64,000 nt of DNA. Origin: Beta vulgaris subsp. vulgaris. Its lineage: Eukaryota; Streptophyta; Magnoliopsida; Caryophyllales; Amaranthaceae. This document shows, piece by piece, positions 18,166-29,007 of this stretch. The notes under the pieces were generated by a model. The model saw only the letters and a list, made by a program, of their open reading frames with translations. It had not been told where the DNA came from and searched no databases. The position numbers and the translations under genes were made by a program. Each line of letters opens with the position of its first letter. Position 1 is the first letter of the stretch. Location of the stretch: NCBI RefSeq assembly GCF_026745355.1, contig NC_079202.1, positions 7,586,129 to 7,650,128 of the forward strand. Direction: 5' to 3'.

Positions 18166-20208
18166 TCATCTGGTATGACTCATAGATGATGAATTTGCGA
18201 GTTCGTCGGACGGATCCCAATCCAAAGACGAAGAGAGAATCTTTGAGAGTGTCATGGCGATTTCAGAAATTGGTGGTCGAGAATTCATGTCTGGATGAAC
18301 ACATCTGTAACCCAGTTGAGCCACTGTGTATGCCACATCTAAGGGGTATTCTCTTCCTAGATTAGAGTCCATGAATTCCATGAGCTTCTCCCTTACGTTT
18401 TCACCCTCGAATACCTTCCTGAATACTATGAATAACAAATCATCTGGTCCTGCCTTATTAGTTCCTGGTGGTTTTACAGCTGGTTTTCCTGATAAGAGCT
18501 CGAGCATTACAACCCCAAAAGCAAATATGTCTAGTTTTGTGGTTACTGCCCCGTTTTCTATGTACTCGGGGGCTAAGTAACCATGAGTTCCAACCACGTG
18601 TTTAGTCAAGTGTAACACTCCGCTTTCACTTTGGTCTTTGAGAGTTCTTGCTAGCCCGAAGTTTGTGATCTTTGCACGGAAGTTGCTATCTAAGAGTATA
18701 TTGCTAGTCTTGAGATTTTTATGGATGTAAGGAGGTTGAATATAGCTGTGCAAGTAATTCAGGGCATCAGCTATATTACAGGCAATTTGGACTCTTTGTT
18801 TCCAACCCAGAACAGGCTGCGAGAGTGTGTCGTCGAAGTGTACAGATTGGTGTTTCTGTTGGCGAAAAAGCCAGTCATCCAGTGAACCCTTCTCAGCATA
18901 TTCAAATACCAAATAAGTGTTTCCCTCATGGGTGCAATACCCAGATAGTCGAGTTATGTTCGAGTGGTTGATATGCTTTAAAATATTAATCTCGTCGTTA
19001 GGAACATTACCTTTCAGGATCTTGATTGCTGCTTCATCGCCATTAAATTCACCTCTATACATGGATCCCTTGATTTTGTTTCCCTCACCAAAACTCCCAG
19101 TTGCTTTCTCAATTTCCTTGAACTTGTAAGCAGTCAATGACCCAATTGCAAGCTTCAACCCGTCCAAACCAATAGATGATGATTTGGTACTGGTCTGACT
19201 ACTCGTATAAGATACTGGTAAAGGTGTGAAAAGGGATGATGATTCAGAAACCTTACGACCTTTCCCCTCGCTCTTGGAGGTAGAAACCGGCTTCTTCCTT
19301 GAAGGGCGGAGAACAAAAAACCAAACCAGGAAGGAACCAATAACGAGTACTAAAACCCCAACTCCAATCCCAATTCCTATGAACACTCCTTTGTTGGAAG
19401 AACCACCACCGGTGTCAGGCATATCAGGAGTCTCAGCTTGAGGGGACGGAGTAGGTGGAGGCGAGGGGAGGTTTATGTGGGTAAAAGGTGATGTTAGCGG
19501 CACTAGAATTGGTGTAAAAGGGAAAATAGTATCATTCTCTCTGAGCTCATTAGCATCCAAAACACTTTGATAATCAACCCCAAACATTTCAGCTATCTGA
19601 GAGACGTCGTCACCCCAAGTAGTAATGTAAGACAGCAGATACTGAGACCTGTATTGTCTTTGTTGTTGATTAGTAGGGCAGGCACACATGAGGGGCACCA
19701 AAAGCTCATCGCCAATTATGAGGTTGGTGATGTTGATATTGTTCTGAGCCGCCATAGCTTGCCAAGTGGTCAACCCCTGATATGTGTTGTTTGCTATTGA
19801 GAAATAGGTTTCACCCAAGTTCTGCAGCCTGTAACGTGCATTATGTTGGTAGTAGCTACTATTGCTGCTGTTGCGGCAGGAACAAGTGACAGGTATGACC
19901 ACAAGGCGGTCAGCAGGGATTGGGTCCAACTCGGAGATGTTGTTGAGCCGGGAAATTGTGGAGGTGTTTGAGTTGAGGAGGAAAGCAATGTTTGGCGGAG
20001 TCGAGTAGGACGGTGGTTGTGATCGGTAGGTGACATAGGCTGAGCAAGAAGACCTGTTTCCATTGCATTGAAAGCCATGTGTGGTGTTGGAGTTGCTACC
20101 ACTTAGCTGATTGTTGTTCACATATGTCTGTTGTGAGTTTGATTGCCTTATCTGAAATTCTAAAACTGTGATTATGATTGACAGCAAAACTAATGGAGAT
20201 TTTTTCAT
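18166..20208 (-). CDS. LYK5-like: LysM receptor-like pseudokinase, LYK4/LYK5 (NFR5) type
   Basis: A single open frame of 680 residues with no intron, as in LYK4/LYK5/NFR5 genes. Order: signal peptide (about 1-26), Cys48 and Cys55, three LysM domains (about 57-105, 125-172, 190-237) separated by the two C-x-C motifs CSC (109-111) and CAC (175-177), a proline-rich stalk, a membrane helix (274-300) and a kinase domain (about 360-655). Family members bind chitin oligomers or lipo-chitooligosaccharides at the cell surface and signal through a CERK1-type active partner. The kinase looks inactive: no glycine-rich loop (GNKIKGSMYRG), HRD changed to H-K-N (496-498) and DFG to N-F-G (516-518). Lys396 and A-P-E (546-548) remain. 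These losses are typical of the LYK4/5/NFR5 group. The start Met precedes a good signal peptide. Whether it serves chitin defence (LYK5) or symbiosis (NFR5/NFP) cannot be decided here. Confidence 0.93.
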   Translation of the reverse strand: MKKSPLVLLSIIITVLEFQIRQSNSQQTYVNNNQLSGSNSNTTHGFQCNGNRSSCSAYVTYRSQPPSYSTPPNIAFLLNSNTSTISRLNNISELDPIPADRLVVIPVTCSCRNSSNSSYYQHNARYRLQNLGETYFSIANNTYQGLTTWQAMAAQNNINITNLIIGDELLVPLMCACPTNQQQRQYRSQYLLSYITTWGDDVSQIAEMFGVDYQSVLDANELRENDTIFPFTPILVPLTSPFTHINLPSPPPTPSPQAETPDMPDTGGGSSNKGVFIGIGIGVGVLVLVIGSFLVWFFVLRPSRKKPVSTSKSEGKGRKVSESSSLFTPLPVSYTSSQTSTKSSSIGLDGLKLAIGSLTAYKFKEIEKATGSFGEGNKIKGSMYRGEFNGDEAAIKILKGNVPNDEINILKHINHSNITRLSGYCTHEGNTYLVFEYAEKGSLDDWLFRQQKHQSVHFDDTLSQPVLGWKQRVQIACNIADALNYLHSYIQPPYIHKNLKTSNILLDSNFRAKITNFGLARTLKDQSESGVLHLTKHVVGTHGYLAPEYIENGAVTTKLDIFAFGVVMLELLSGKPAVKPPGTNKAGPDDLLFIVFRKVFEGENVREKLMEFMDSNLGREYPLDVAYTVAQLGYRCVHPDMNSRPPISEIAMTLSKILSSSLDWDPSDELANSSSMSHTR

Positions 20209-20280
20209 AGTGCTGAATATTTTGTGAGGAATTGGGGTTGAGCTGAAAAATGGGACATTTTCACATATAAAGTGATGATG

Positions 20281-20380
20281 GTACTATATATGGGTGTTCG
20301 GGGGACTTTTAAAACCATATTCTTTGTTGTGTGACGACTGACGCGTCATTGGCTCATTGCTATTTGACTTGACTTTGTCT
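20281..20380 (-). promoter_or_regulatory. Putative LYK5-like promoter: TATA, W-boxes, TGACGCGTCA
   Basis: Reading away from the start codon at 20208: a TATATA motif at about 20284-20290 (roughly 80 bp upstream), the palindrome TGACGCGTCA at 20339-20348, and two directly adjacent TTGACT W-box motifs at 20364-20374. W-boxes bind WRKY factors and TGACG motifs bind TGA-type bZIP factors, both linked to defence induction. That would suit a chitin receptor gene. Motif presence is seen; function is inferred. Confidence 0.5.
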
Positions 20381-20567
20381 TCCCATTCCAACCAACGGAA
20401 CCGTAAGTTATTCATTGTATTTTTTATTGGTTGGAGACTTGGAGTAATGTATCTGTGCATGTGGGGCCTGAATGAGACCAAATTGTAAAAAGTCTATAAA
20501 CCACGGCGTCCACGGTGGGATTTTGGGTCAGCGTCCAAGTTCCAACCGTCGCTGTCGGAGTCTCTAA

Positions 20568-21336
20568 GAGCACCTTCTTCGATGATTTTAAAATAAAATT
20601 ATCCCATTTTCTTTCTAACTTTCTTCATTTAACAAATAACATCCTACATTTTTTCCTCACATATCCTCGTAATCGTGAACGATAAAAAAATCTTTCAAAC
20701 TACTATTTTCTCTCTTATAGAATATGTTTTCACGCCAACCAATTACTTTTTATCTCTCATCACCCAATCACCATTATACAATATATATTATTTATTTCTT
20801 AATAACATGATATATCCATTAATATTTGATTATAAGTATTAATAAAAAATGAAGTAAATAATTAGCGTTTTTATCATTAACTAAATTAAATGCACAATAT
20901 GATTTCTATTCTTTTTTTGAAATATAAAAATGGAAGATATTTCATGTCAAGTAAGTAAAATTAGAGGAAATTAGTAAATAGCTGAAAAATATATCTGTCC
21001 AAAATATTACAAAATGGATCTCTATTTATAGAGCTCGGAAAACTAAAGCCACTAATATTTATTTATTTTTTTCAGTTCGTATTTTTTAAACTAAAACCGT
21101 TGGAAATTTTACAATAATTATATTTTAAAACTTAGTTAGAAAGTGACACTGGCAATTACTCAGCCCACAATCTTATTAATCATTTCACTCATTCCACAAT
21201 CTTATTAATCATTTCACTCATCCCATCCCAAATTTCTTCTTCAATCATCCCACAATCTCATTTCTATCCATAATTAAGGGGCAAAAAAAAAGATTGTGTT
21301 CACAATATTTATTTTCAATCATGAGTAATGATGCTC
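20568..21336. mobile_element. Tourist/Harbinger-like MITE (copy 1)
   Basis: It begins GAGCACCTTCTTCGATGA and ends TAATGATGCTC, an imperfect inverted pair, with TAA immediately outside both ends (20565-20567 and 21337-21339). TAA is the standard PIF/Harbinger target. The first 250 bp resemble the next element at 21343. It has no coding capacity. Confidence 0.65.
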
Positions 21337-21342
21337 TAATAA

Positions 21343-21825
21343 AGAGCATCCTCCTTCATGATAAAAAAATAAGATCATCCCACTCTCTTTCTAACTTTCT
21401 CTCTCTAAAAAATAACATGACACTATTTTTTTTCACCTATTCTCTTAACCATAGACCAAAAAAAATCATCATAACTACTGTTTTCCTCTCCCTCTTACTT
21501 TTTAACCCAACCCAACCCAACACAACCCAACTATTTTTTTCTTCATCATCCAACGACCATTATACGATATTTTTATTATTTACTTTTTAATAATATGAAA
21601 TATTCATTACTAATTAATATTTTATTATTAATTAACTAGATTAATAATAATAAAATTATAATTATCATTTCAATAATTAAATTTTCTACTTAATTAGCTT
21701 TTATTAATTACCTAGCATGCGTACACAATTAACGATCTAATAATTCATTTAAGAGAGAAAATTAGTGTTTTAATATATTATTAATTTAGAGACATATAGA
21801 AGTTGACAAATACATAAAATGCTCT
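21343..21825. mobile_element. Tourist/Harbinger-like MITE (copy 2), abutting copy 1
   Basis: AGAGCATCCTCC at the left and AAAATGCTCT at the right form the ends, with TAA outside (21340-21342 and 21826-21828). Internal text such as CACTCTCTTTCTAACTTTCT and CCAACGACCATTATACGATA parallels copy 1 (20600-20790). The two elements share a boundary of only a few bases, so one probably inserted at the terminal TAA of the other. Confidence 0.6.
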
Positions 21826-21995
21826 TAATTAGCGTTACGACCAATCTAATAAGTGAATTAAGAATGAGATACATAAAATGCTATAGTGTAGCGACAAATA
21901 ATAACTTAATTAAGAACGAAACACATAAAAGGCTCTTAATTAGCGTTACGATCAAACTTCTGCCATATATTGGCAACCAAATCACGTTTCAAGGA
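21826..21995. repeat. Short tandem repeat around GCTCTTAATTAGCGTTACGA
   Basis: CATAAAATGCTCTTAATTAG and AAAGGCTCTTAATTAGCGTT recur about 110 bp apart with a degenerate copy between. Probably duplicated ends of the neighbouring MITE. Confidence 0.5.
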
Positions 21996-22325
21996 TTAAT
22001 GCACATGTTGATCTTCGATTTTGTCTTTATTCGACATGTAAATGTTGATATCTATGATTCGATGATGATGATATTCAAATTGGTCGTCATTATTACTTGT
22101 GCTTATAGTAAACTCAGTAGTATCTGCATAGTGTGCCAATATATCTCGTTCATCTTCCACAATCATGTTGTGCATGATAATGTAAGACAACATGATATTA
22201 TTGACAATTTCCTCATCCCATGCGAGGGATGGTTTACGAACTATAGCAAACCGAGATTGCACCACCTCAAATGCTCTCTCAACATCTTTTCGAGCTCCTT
22301 CTTGGTGTTCAACCAAATGATACAC
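21996..22325 (-). pseudogene. PIF/Harbinger transposase C-terminal fragment
   Basis: The minus-strand frame reads HQEGARKDVERAFEVVQSR, FAIVRKPSLAWDEEIVNNI and MLSYIIMHNMIVEDERD. This is the diagnostic last part of the DDE nuclease of plant PIF/Harbinger elements, including the third catalytic acid in R-K-D-V-E-R-A-F. These transposases act in the nucleus with a Myb-like partner. Everything upstream of the fragment is missing or replaced by tandem repeats (22319-22760), so it is non-functional. A source of this type could have mobilised the TAA-flanked MITEs next door. Confidence 0.85.
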
Positions 22326-22760
22326 CCCAAATGATGTTCAATTGGTCTCTTCCTTATATGTTATTGGCTCAAAGACTTGCAACCTATGTAAAAAGAGGAA
22401 GGTACTAATGTATGAAGCATAATATACCAAGGAAACACTTGTCCTTCTAGATGTGCTCCAATTTCTCCCAGTGACATCCTATTCTTGTTCATACATGGTT
22501 CTCACCATATGATATACCCCAAATCATTGACATGATGTTCAATTCGCCTCTTCCTTGTTTAATTATTGGCCCAAACACTTGCAACCTATATAAGAAGTGG
22601 AGGGTACCAATGTAGGAACCTTGATGTACTAAAGTAATATTTGGTCCTCCCAAATAGGGTCCAATCTCTCCCAATGACATTTCATTCTTGTTCTTACATG
22701 GTTCCCACCCATATGATATACCCCAAATCATTGACATGATTTTCAATTAGCCTCTTCCTT
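22319..22760. repeat. 190-205 bp tandem repeat, about 2.2 copies
   Basis: TGATACACCCCAAATGATGT (22319), TGATATACCCCAAATCATTG (22510) and the same again (22714) start successive units. Each runs through CTCTTCCTT, a TTGCAACCTA motif and GACATCCTATTCTTGTTC-type text. The array continues the Harbinger relic on its upstream side. Confidence 0.75.
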
Positions 22761-22807
22761 GTACATTAGTAAATTTTATTAGGTTTTAGCTCTTGATTTT
22801 GTTATTA

Positions 22808-24310
22808 CACTAGTGGAAAAATGAAGAAAGGCTGCGCTGAAAATGACCTGTAGGGCTGCGCTTTTTAAGCGCAGCCCTTTCAATAGCAGCCCTTCACTTT
22901 TTAAGTAGGGCTGCGCTTATAAAGCGCAGTCCTTCACAACGAAGGGCTGCGCTTTTACCTAAAAAGCGCAGCCCTTTTGACCCAAAAAAAAATAAAAAAA
23001 AAATTTTTTTTTTTGCATTTTTTTATGTCAAATTGAAACAAAATCATTTCTAAACTGATAAAATTATAACAAAATCACAAAAACAGATATTCAGCCAGCA
23101 AAAACAGATGAATATATTATAAACAGTAAATATTATAATTGAACAAATAAATTACAAAAAGAAAAATTAAGAAATGATATGAACAAAACCATATCTAAGA
23201 AAAATTAAAAATTAAATTACAACAATAAATCAAAACAGTCGATTTAAACAATCGAAACAGTCCTCGATATGAACATGTCGAAGAAATAGAAATAAATCAA
23301 ACAAAAACCATATCTATTCCCCATTTTTTATGTCAACAACAATAAATCAAAAAGTTCATCTCAAAAAATCAGATCTACCTTCACCCCAAACAAAAACGAA
23401 AAAAAAAAAACAGATCTAAAGAGTCTTCGATATGAACACGAACTCAGGCCAAGTTGTTGACGCAAGAAAGGGTTTGTAGTTGATGAACGAAACGAACAAA
23501 AATTTGCGATTTCCGCACAAAAATTTGCGATTTCCGCACAAAAATTTTCAATCCAGAGATTTTTTTCTTTTCCGCCCTTTCAGTCCATAGATCTCAGTTT
23601 TTTTCTTTTCGCAGGCGATTTTCTCAACTTTTTGAGGAATGATTTTGTGAAGGAGAGGAAAAGGGGGAATTTGAGTGAAGGGAGGAGAGAGATAAGCAGG
23701 CGAATGTGAGAGGAGGAGAGATAGAAGCAGGCGAATGTGAGGGAGGAGTGAGAGCAGGCGAATCCGCGAATGTGAGGGAGGAGAGAGAATGAAAGTGTGA
23801 GGGAGGAGAGAGAGAATGAAAGTGTGAGTGAGGCGCGAGAGAAGGAAAGTGTGAGGGAGGAGAGAGAGAATGAAAGTGTGAGTGAGGCGCGAGAGAAGGA
23901 AAGTGTGAGGGAGGAGAGAGAGAATGAAAGTGTGAGTGAGGCGCGAGAGAATGAAAGTGTGAGGCGCGAGAGACTCAGATTTAATAAACCCTAATGCTTC
24001 CTTTCAAAATAAAATACAAGTAAAATAAAAAAGCCCAAGAAGGGCTGCGCTTGTCCCAAAAAACGCAGCCCTTCATTTAAAAGGGCTGCGTTTGACTAAA
24101 AGGCGCAACCCTACTTAGTCAGAAGGGCTGCGCCTTTTTAACAAGCGCATCCCTTCACTTAGTAGGGCTGCGCTTTTCTACAAAAGCGCAGCCCTTCTGT
24201 TACGTAGGGCTGCGCTTTTGTAGAAATGCGCAGCCCTTCACTAGTAGGGCTGCGCTTTTAGTAAAAGCGCAGCCCTTCTTGCGCAGCCCTTCCTTTTTTT
24301 TCCTCTAGTG
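22808..24310. mobile_element. Non-autonomous CACTA element A
   Basis: It starts CACTAGTGGAAAAATGAAGA and ends with the complement TTTTTCCTCTAGTG, flanked by TTA on both sides (22805-22807 and 24311-24313). CACTAG ends and a 3 bp duplication define CACTA (EnSpm) elements. Both subterminal zones (22835-22980 and 24030-24300) are packed with AGGGCTGCGCTTTT units in both orientations, many forming AAGCGCAGCCCT hairpins. Such clusters are the usual transposase-binding sites of this superfamily. The core holds AT-rich DNA and a 54 bp minisatellite. No transposase gene is present. Confidence 0.9.
23790..23985. repeat. 54 bp minisatellite in CACTA element A
   Basis: More than three copies of a purine-rich unit, GTGAGGGAGGAGAGAGAGAA followed by TGAAAGTGTGAGTGAGGCGC. 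The 18-residue periodic frame over it is repeat translation. Confidence 0.85.
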
Positions 24311-24313
24311 TTA

Positions 24314-25702
24314 GTATCTTTAATTCTTTTGTTACACTTTTATTGGTACCAATTTATTCTCTGATTGGTACCATCTCAACGTTTATTGATACCATACTCC
24401 TTTCATTAGTACAAAACTATATTCATCACTTATTATAAGCTTTTTAACCTTAAATATCATATCTCTAGACTTGAGGGTTCATGAGCCCAAACATTAATAA
24501 ACCTTTCATAAACCTTAAGGTACAAGATCCCTTTAACTTAATACCCAAAATGATACAAGCAAGCATAACTTAACTAATAATATAAAATATAAAAAATAGT
24601 AATAGACAAATAGTGAATCTAATTAGTAATGCCTACCATTGTTCGAATGAGATTCTTTGCTGTTTGGAGGTTTCAAAAGCTGCTAAAAAGAATCATTTTT
24701 CTTCAGTCTTGCGACCTTCCATGCCAAGCAGGGCTGAAAGGACTGATCGCAATAGTTGTTGTTGTCAAGCTCTAAGGAGACGTCGTGCAAGAGGCTACTA
24801 TATTTATTTTATGCCTTTATTAATCAAAATAGTACCCGACTTGTTTCAAATTGGTACCAATCCAACATGAATTGGTAACATTTTGATACACAATTTGTAC
24901 CATTATCGTAGATAACTTGTGCCATTTTGCTTCGAATTTGTATTATTCTGACTTCAAATTGGTATCATTTGGATAAAGTTTTCTTCTAAATAAGTGGTAT
25001 CGATTTAGATTTCCATTGAAACTAGATTTTCATTCATATGTACCTCAAAAATAACAATAACAATGATCACCATAAAAACTAATTTGATTATTCGTACTAA
25101 GACCTTCTCCTTTACTAACAAACTAAGATCCCAAAAGCAGAATCGATTTCATTAATTTACAACTCATTGACTTAATTTTTAGGACCACCGTGTCATTACT
25201 GAGATTACTTTCATAATTAATCTCCATGAATACCTTAACAACATTAAAAAAAATAAACAATTAAAATATGCTTTTCTAAAAACCTCTTTAGCAAAATGTA
25301 TGATTTCTCATAATTAATGTCATTGACTAATGAACCTACTTTTGATCTCCTGATCTCTTTCTTTTTCTTTAGTGATTGCAACATGTATGTATTTTGTTTT
25401 TTCAATTTCTCATCATTCAATCAATATGATCTTCAACTTTTTCCCTTGCTATTGAAATTAAAGAGAGAATATTTTTCTCTTGTAATGTCAATCCTTTTTC
25501 TTCTTCCAAAAAACACCTAGAGGTTCAAATTTATCCAAATGATATCAATTTGAGTCAATATGGTACCAATTACATTCCAATTTCATATAGAGTGGTACCA
25601 CTTTGAAATAAGAAGGCTACTATTTCGATGAATAAAGACATAATTTTGCTTTTTCAACCCCTAGCAAGACATTGCCTTGAAACTTAACAACCTAGTAAGT
25701 AA
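24314..25702. other. Intergenic DNA with scattered TTGGTACCA motifs
   Basis: No gene recognised. TTGGTACCAA-type palindromes or near-palindromes recur near 24346, 24366, 24389, 24852, 24895, 24961, 25568 and 25602, at irregular spacing. A frame at 24613-24870 has no recognisable similarity. Confidence 0.4.
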
Positions 25703-25809
25703 TTGAATTATGAACTGCGATTCCTAAAAAAAAGATGAGAGAGAAAGTTTTAGAAAGAGAAACTCTAGGCAAAATAGAAACCCAAGAAAGCGATTCTTAT
25801 TCCCCAAAC

Positions 25810-27441
25810 CACTAGTGGAAAAATAAGAAAGGGCTACGCTAAAAAAGGCCCTTAGGGCTGCGTATTTTAGGTGCAACCCTTTCCATAGCAGCCCTTCACT
25901 TTTTAAGTAGGGCTGCACTTTTCAAACGCAATCCTTCACAACGAAGGGCTGCGCTTTTAACAACAAACGCAACCCTTCTACAAGTGAAGGGCTACGTTTT
26001 TAAGTAAAAAAACGCAGCCCTTCTAAGCATGAAGGGCTGCGTTTTTACTTCAAAAACGCAGCCCTTGTAGACCAAAAAAAATAAAAAATTGAAATTATGT
26101 AGTTTGATAAAGCAGCAGCAACAACCAAAGGCGTGTAAATGCAAATCCAGAATTGAAATTAAAATTTAGATTTTTATTGATTCTGATGAATATCATACAA
26201 CCAAAATAATGTAATATACAACTGAAATTAAATAACATATATAACAAAACAATGATTATTCCAGAAATCTTTAGTGCTGAAATGAAAAAAAAAACGAACG
26301 AAAATAGAAAAAAAAGGAACGAAAATAAAAACAGAAGTTAACAAAAATGAACAAAAAATGAAAAAAATAACCCTAAATTAAAGATCTGAAAATGAACTAA
26401 TTTGAAAAGGAACAAATCTGAACATTAACGAAAATGAAAAAAAAACCTAAAAAAATAAACTAATCTGAAAATGAACAAAAAATGAAAAAATAAACGAAAA
26501 TGAAAAAAAACCCTAAAATTATAGATTTGAAGTTGTTGTTGTCGTGCTTGTTGTTGTTGTTGCTGTGTTGCTTAAGCGGAGTTCGACCAACAACATAGAC
26601 GAACGAGGAACGAAGAGCAACAACGACAAGGAATAACAGAGACGGAATAACGTGAAACTTTGAGAACAACGACGAACGGAGAAGGAATGCCGACGAACGG
26701 AGAAGGAACGAATTGAAGCAGGTGATGTGAGGAACGACGAAACAGAAACGTGAAATTCAAATTTCGAAAACTTCAGATCGATCGAAAAAGAAACTAAAAA
26801 GTGCACAAAATTTTCAAATCAAACGAAAATTAGAAAGGTTGAAACCTGCTTGTGAAACCTAGGTGAATCTTCGAGGTCAATGAAGGACACCATAAATTTA
26901 TCTTCGGAGTGAAAGGATGATTGAAAGTGCGGGAATTTTGCAGAATTGGGAGGAGAGAGAAAGTTGCAAAAATCACGAATGTTTATGTAGAAAGAACAGA
27001 GAACTATAGAAGTAATTGGAGATGAAATGGGAGGAGAGAGAGGGGGCGGGTTTCAACCGCGATAATGAAAGAATTGGAGGGAGTTTAGGGGGCTAGGGCA
27101 AATAGAATATAAGGAATTTATGGCCCAATAGGGCTGCGCTTGACTAAAAAACGCAACCCTTTTAACTAAGAAGGGCTGCGTTTTTTAGTCAAGCACAACC
27201 CTTCACTAAAAAGGCCTGCGCTTGACTAAAAAACGCAGCCCTTCTTACAGTTAGAAGGGTTGCGTTTTTTAGTCAAGCGCAACCCTTTATCTAAAGGGCT
27301 GCGCTTTTCTCTAAAGACGCAGCCCTTCTGTAAAAGAGGGTTGCGTTTTATTTAAAACCGCAGCCCTACAATAAAAAAGGGATGCGTTTTGAAGAATACG
27401 CAGTCCTTCCAGCGCAACCCTTCCTTTTTTTTCCCCTAGTG
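25810..27441. mobile_element. Non-autonomous CACTA element B, nested in the LINE 5' region
   Basis: It starts CACTAGTGGAAAAATAAGAA and ends TTTTTTCCCCTAGTG, with AAC duplicated outside (25807-25809 and 27442-27444). Subterminal zones (25840-26070 and 27130-27425) carry dense GGGCTGCGTTTTT / AAAAACGCAGCCC units in both orientations, closely related to element A. The interior differs from A: A-rich text with AAAATGAACAAA runs, then CGAACGGAGAAGGAA repeats. No transposase is visible. The 'ORFs' at 26460-26806 are unsupported. Confidence 0.88.
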
Positions 27442-28169
27442 AACCCTAATATTTCCCAAATCAAGTTGGGCCTCTTCAACTTTGAGTACAGCTACTTCTA
27501 GCCTTAAATCTTTTCGAAAAGCTATTGTAATATCTTTACTCTTTTTCATTCAATGTCATAGCCTCTCTGTAGGCTGTAGCTTTGCAGGCGGTAGTTTTCC
27601 CCGAATTCAATTGAAAATCTCGTGTTATGGCAATAATAGCGAGAAATCATTACATTTCCCTTTAATTACTTTAAGTTATGTTAATTTTTTGGGTTTTCAG
27701 TCTGAATTTGTCCACAAAGCTTCCCAAAGTAACTTGAATTGGGTTAAGGGTTTTGTGTTCCCTCCTATTAAGTACAAGCCAGCTGGTTATCAGGGTTTGC
27801 TTTTTCTCAAGTATTAATGGCGAGTGAGAGTTCTCTCTGTGATTTGGGAGTGTTAAGTCACTATAGAGTGAAATTAGGTGGTTATTTTGCGAATTGGCCG
27901 GTCGGGTTTATTGTGTGTGCTACTGGAAAAGCATGTGCGGGTTGGTAATTATTTCTCTTCCCTGAAGTAGCATTTAATGCGATGGAATTGCTCATTCCTT
28001 TGGCAGGCTCGAGTAATTTCTCAGTCCAATTTTGTCTTCAAGTCCATTATCTATATAAAAGGGATACTCAGGTGATATCTATTCATTCTCATTCTCCCTT
28101 CTCTCCTTTTTTTTTTTTGATTCCTGGTTGGTAGCTATTAATTTGTTTGCAAGTTTGTTTTCATTTAAG

Positions 28170-29002
28170 ATGAATACTTCTAGTAATTTTAAAGATGCTC
28201 TATTATCAAACTCTAACCTTAATGCTGAAAGTGAGACTCCTGCTCTTACTCCCCTTATCCCTTATGATGATGGGTGTCCTCAAAGTTATCCCCCCACCCC
28301 CCTTCCTTCCCTGAAGCTGTAGTTCTAGACACATTGCCCCAAGTGCAAAACGACATCTTAGGCTGTCTAAGACTTAGCTGTTTGGCAAGATGCTTTCTGC
28401 TCCTTTGGACTTGCGTACCATTATCGCAAGGACAAAGGCAGATTGGAAAATTATAAAAGGTGAGTTTAACTATATGCAAATGGGTGATGGTTGGATCTTG
28501 TTGCGTTTTGCAAACCTTCAGGATCTTTCACTTGTGTGGAGTGAAAGACCTTGGCACATTCAAGGAGACCTTTTTGTCTTATCCCCATGGAAAAACCCTT
28601 CTTTGATCCTTATTTAGAAGAAATCAAGTGGGTGGATTTATGGGTTAGGATCCCTAGACTCCCAACTGAGTTGCTAAATTTTGATTCCATTGCTAATCTT
28701 TTAGCTTCTAATAATATTGGTGCTCTTATTAAGCTTGATCAAAGGTCCCTTTTGAGAAACAAAATTCGTTTTGCTAGAGCATGTGTTAGAGTTGATATTC
28801 AAGGTCCTTTACTTGAATTTGCTGAGGTTAGTAGAATTGGTGATTTGATTCATGGTTATGTGATCTAATGAGGACTTCTCCTCTGGTCGTTCATTTTATG
28901 GTGAATCTGAGCATGTTATTGATGCATGTCCCCTCCTTAATTCTCCTAAAAAGGAAATTACTATCCAACTTCTCAAGAATCCTAAACAGAAAACCCTCTA
29001 TG
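28170..29002 (+). pseudogene. LINE ORF1, 5' part (DUF4283-type), broken
   Basis: From MNTSSNFKDALLSNSN onward, in shifting frames, the region reads APLDLRTIIARTKADWKII, GDGWILLRFANLQDLSLVW, SERPWHIQGDLFVLSPWK, IKWVDLWVRIPRLPTEL and KIRFARACVRVDIQGPL. This is the typical plant LINE ORF1 (DUF4283) nucleic-acid-binding protein, followed by a degraded zinc-knuckle-like SFYGESEHVIDACPLL. Frameshifts occur near 28300, 28380, 28560 and 28870. ORF1 protein binds the element's own RNA. The frame is cut at 29002 by the Copia insertion and resumes in phase at 34590. Confidence 0.85.
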
Positions 29003-29007
29003 ATACT

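Noticed and set aside
21294..21590. 98-codon plus-strand frame
   Set aside because: It lies across the junction of two MITEs and has no family resemblance.
24314..25702. TTGGTACCA recurrences as an operator array
   Set aside because: Spacing is irregular and the motifs are scattered over 1.3 kb without a gene nearby. More likely worn transposon or simple sequence.
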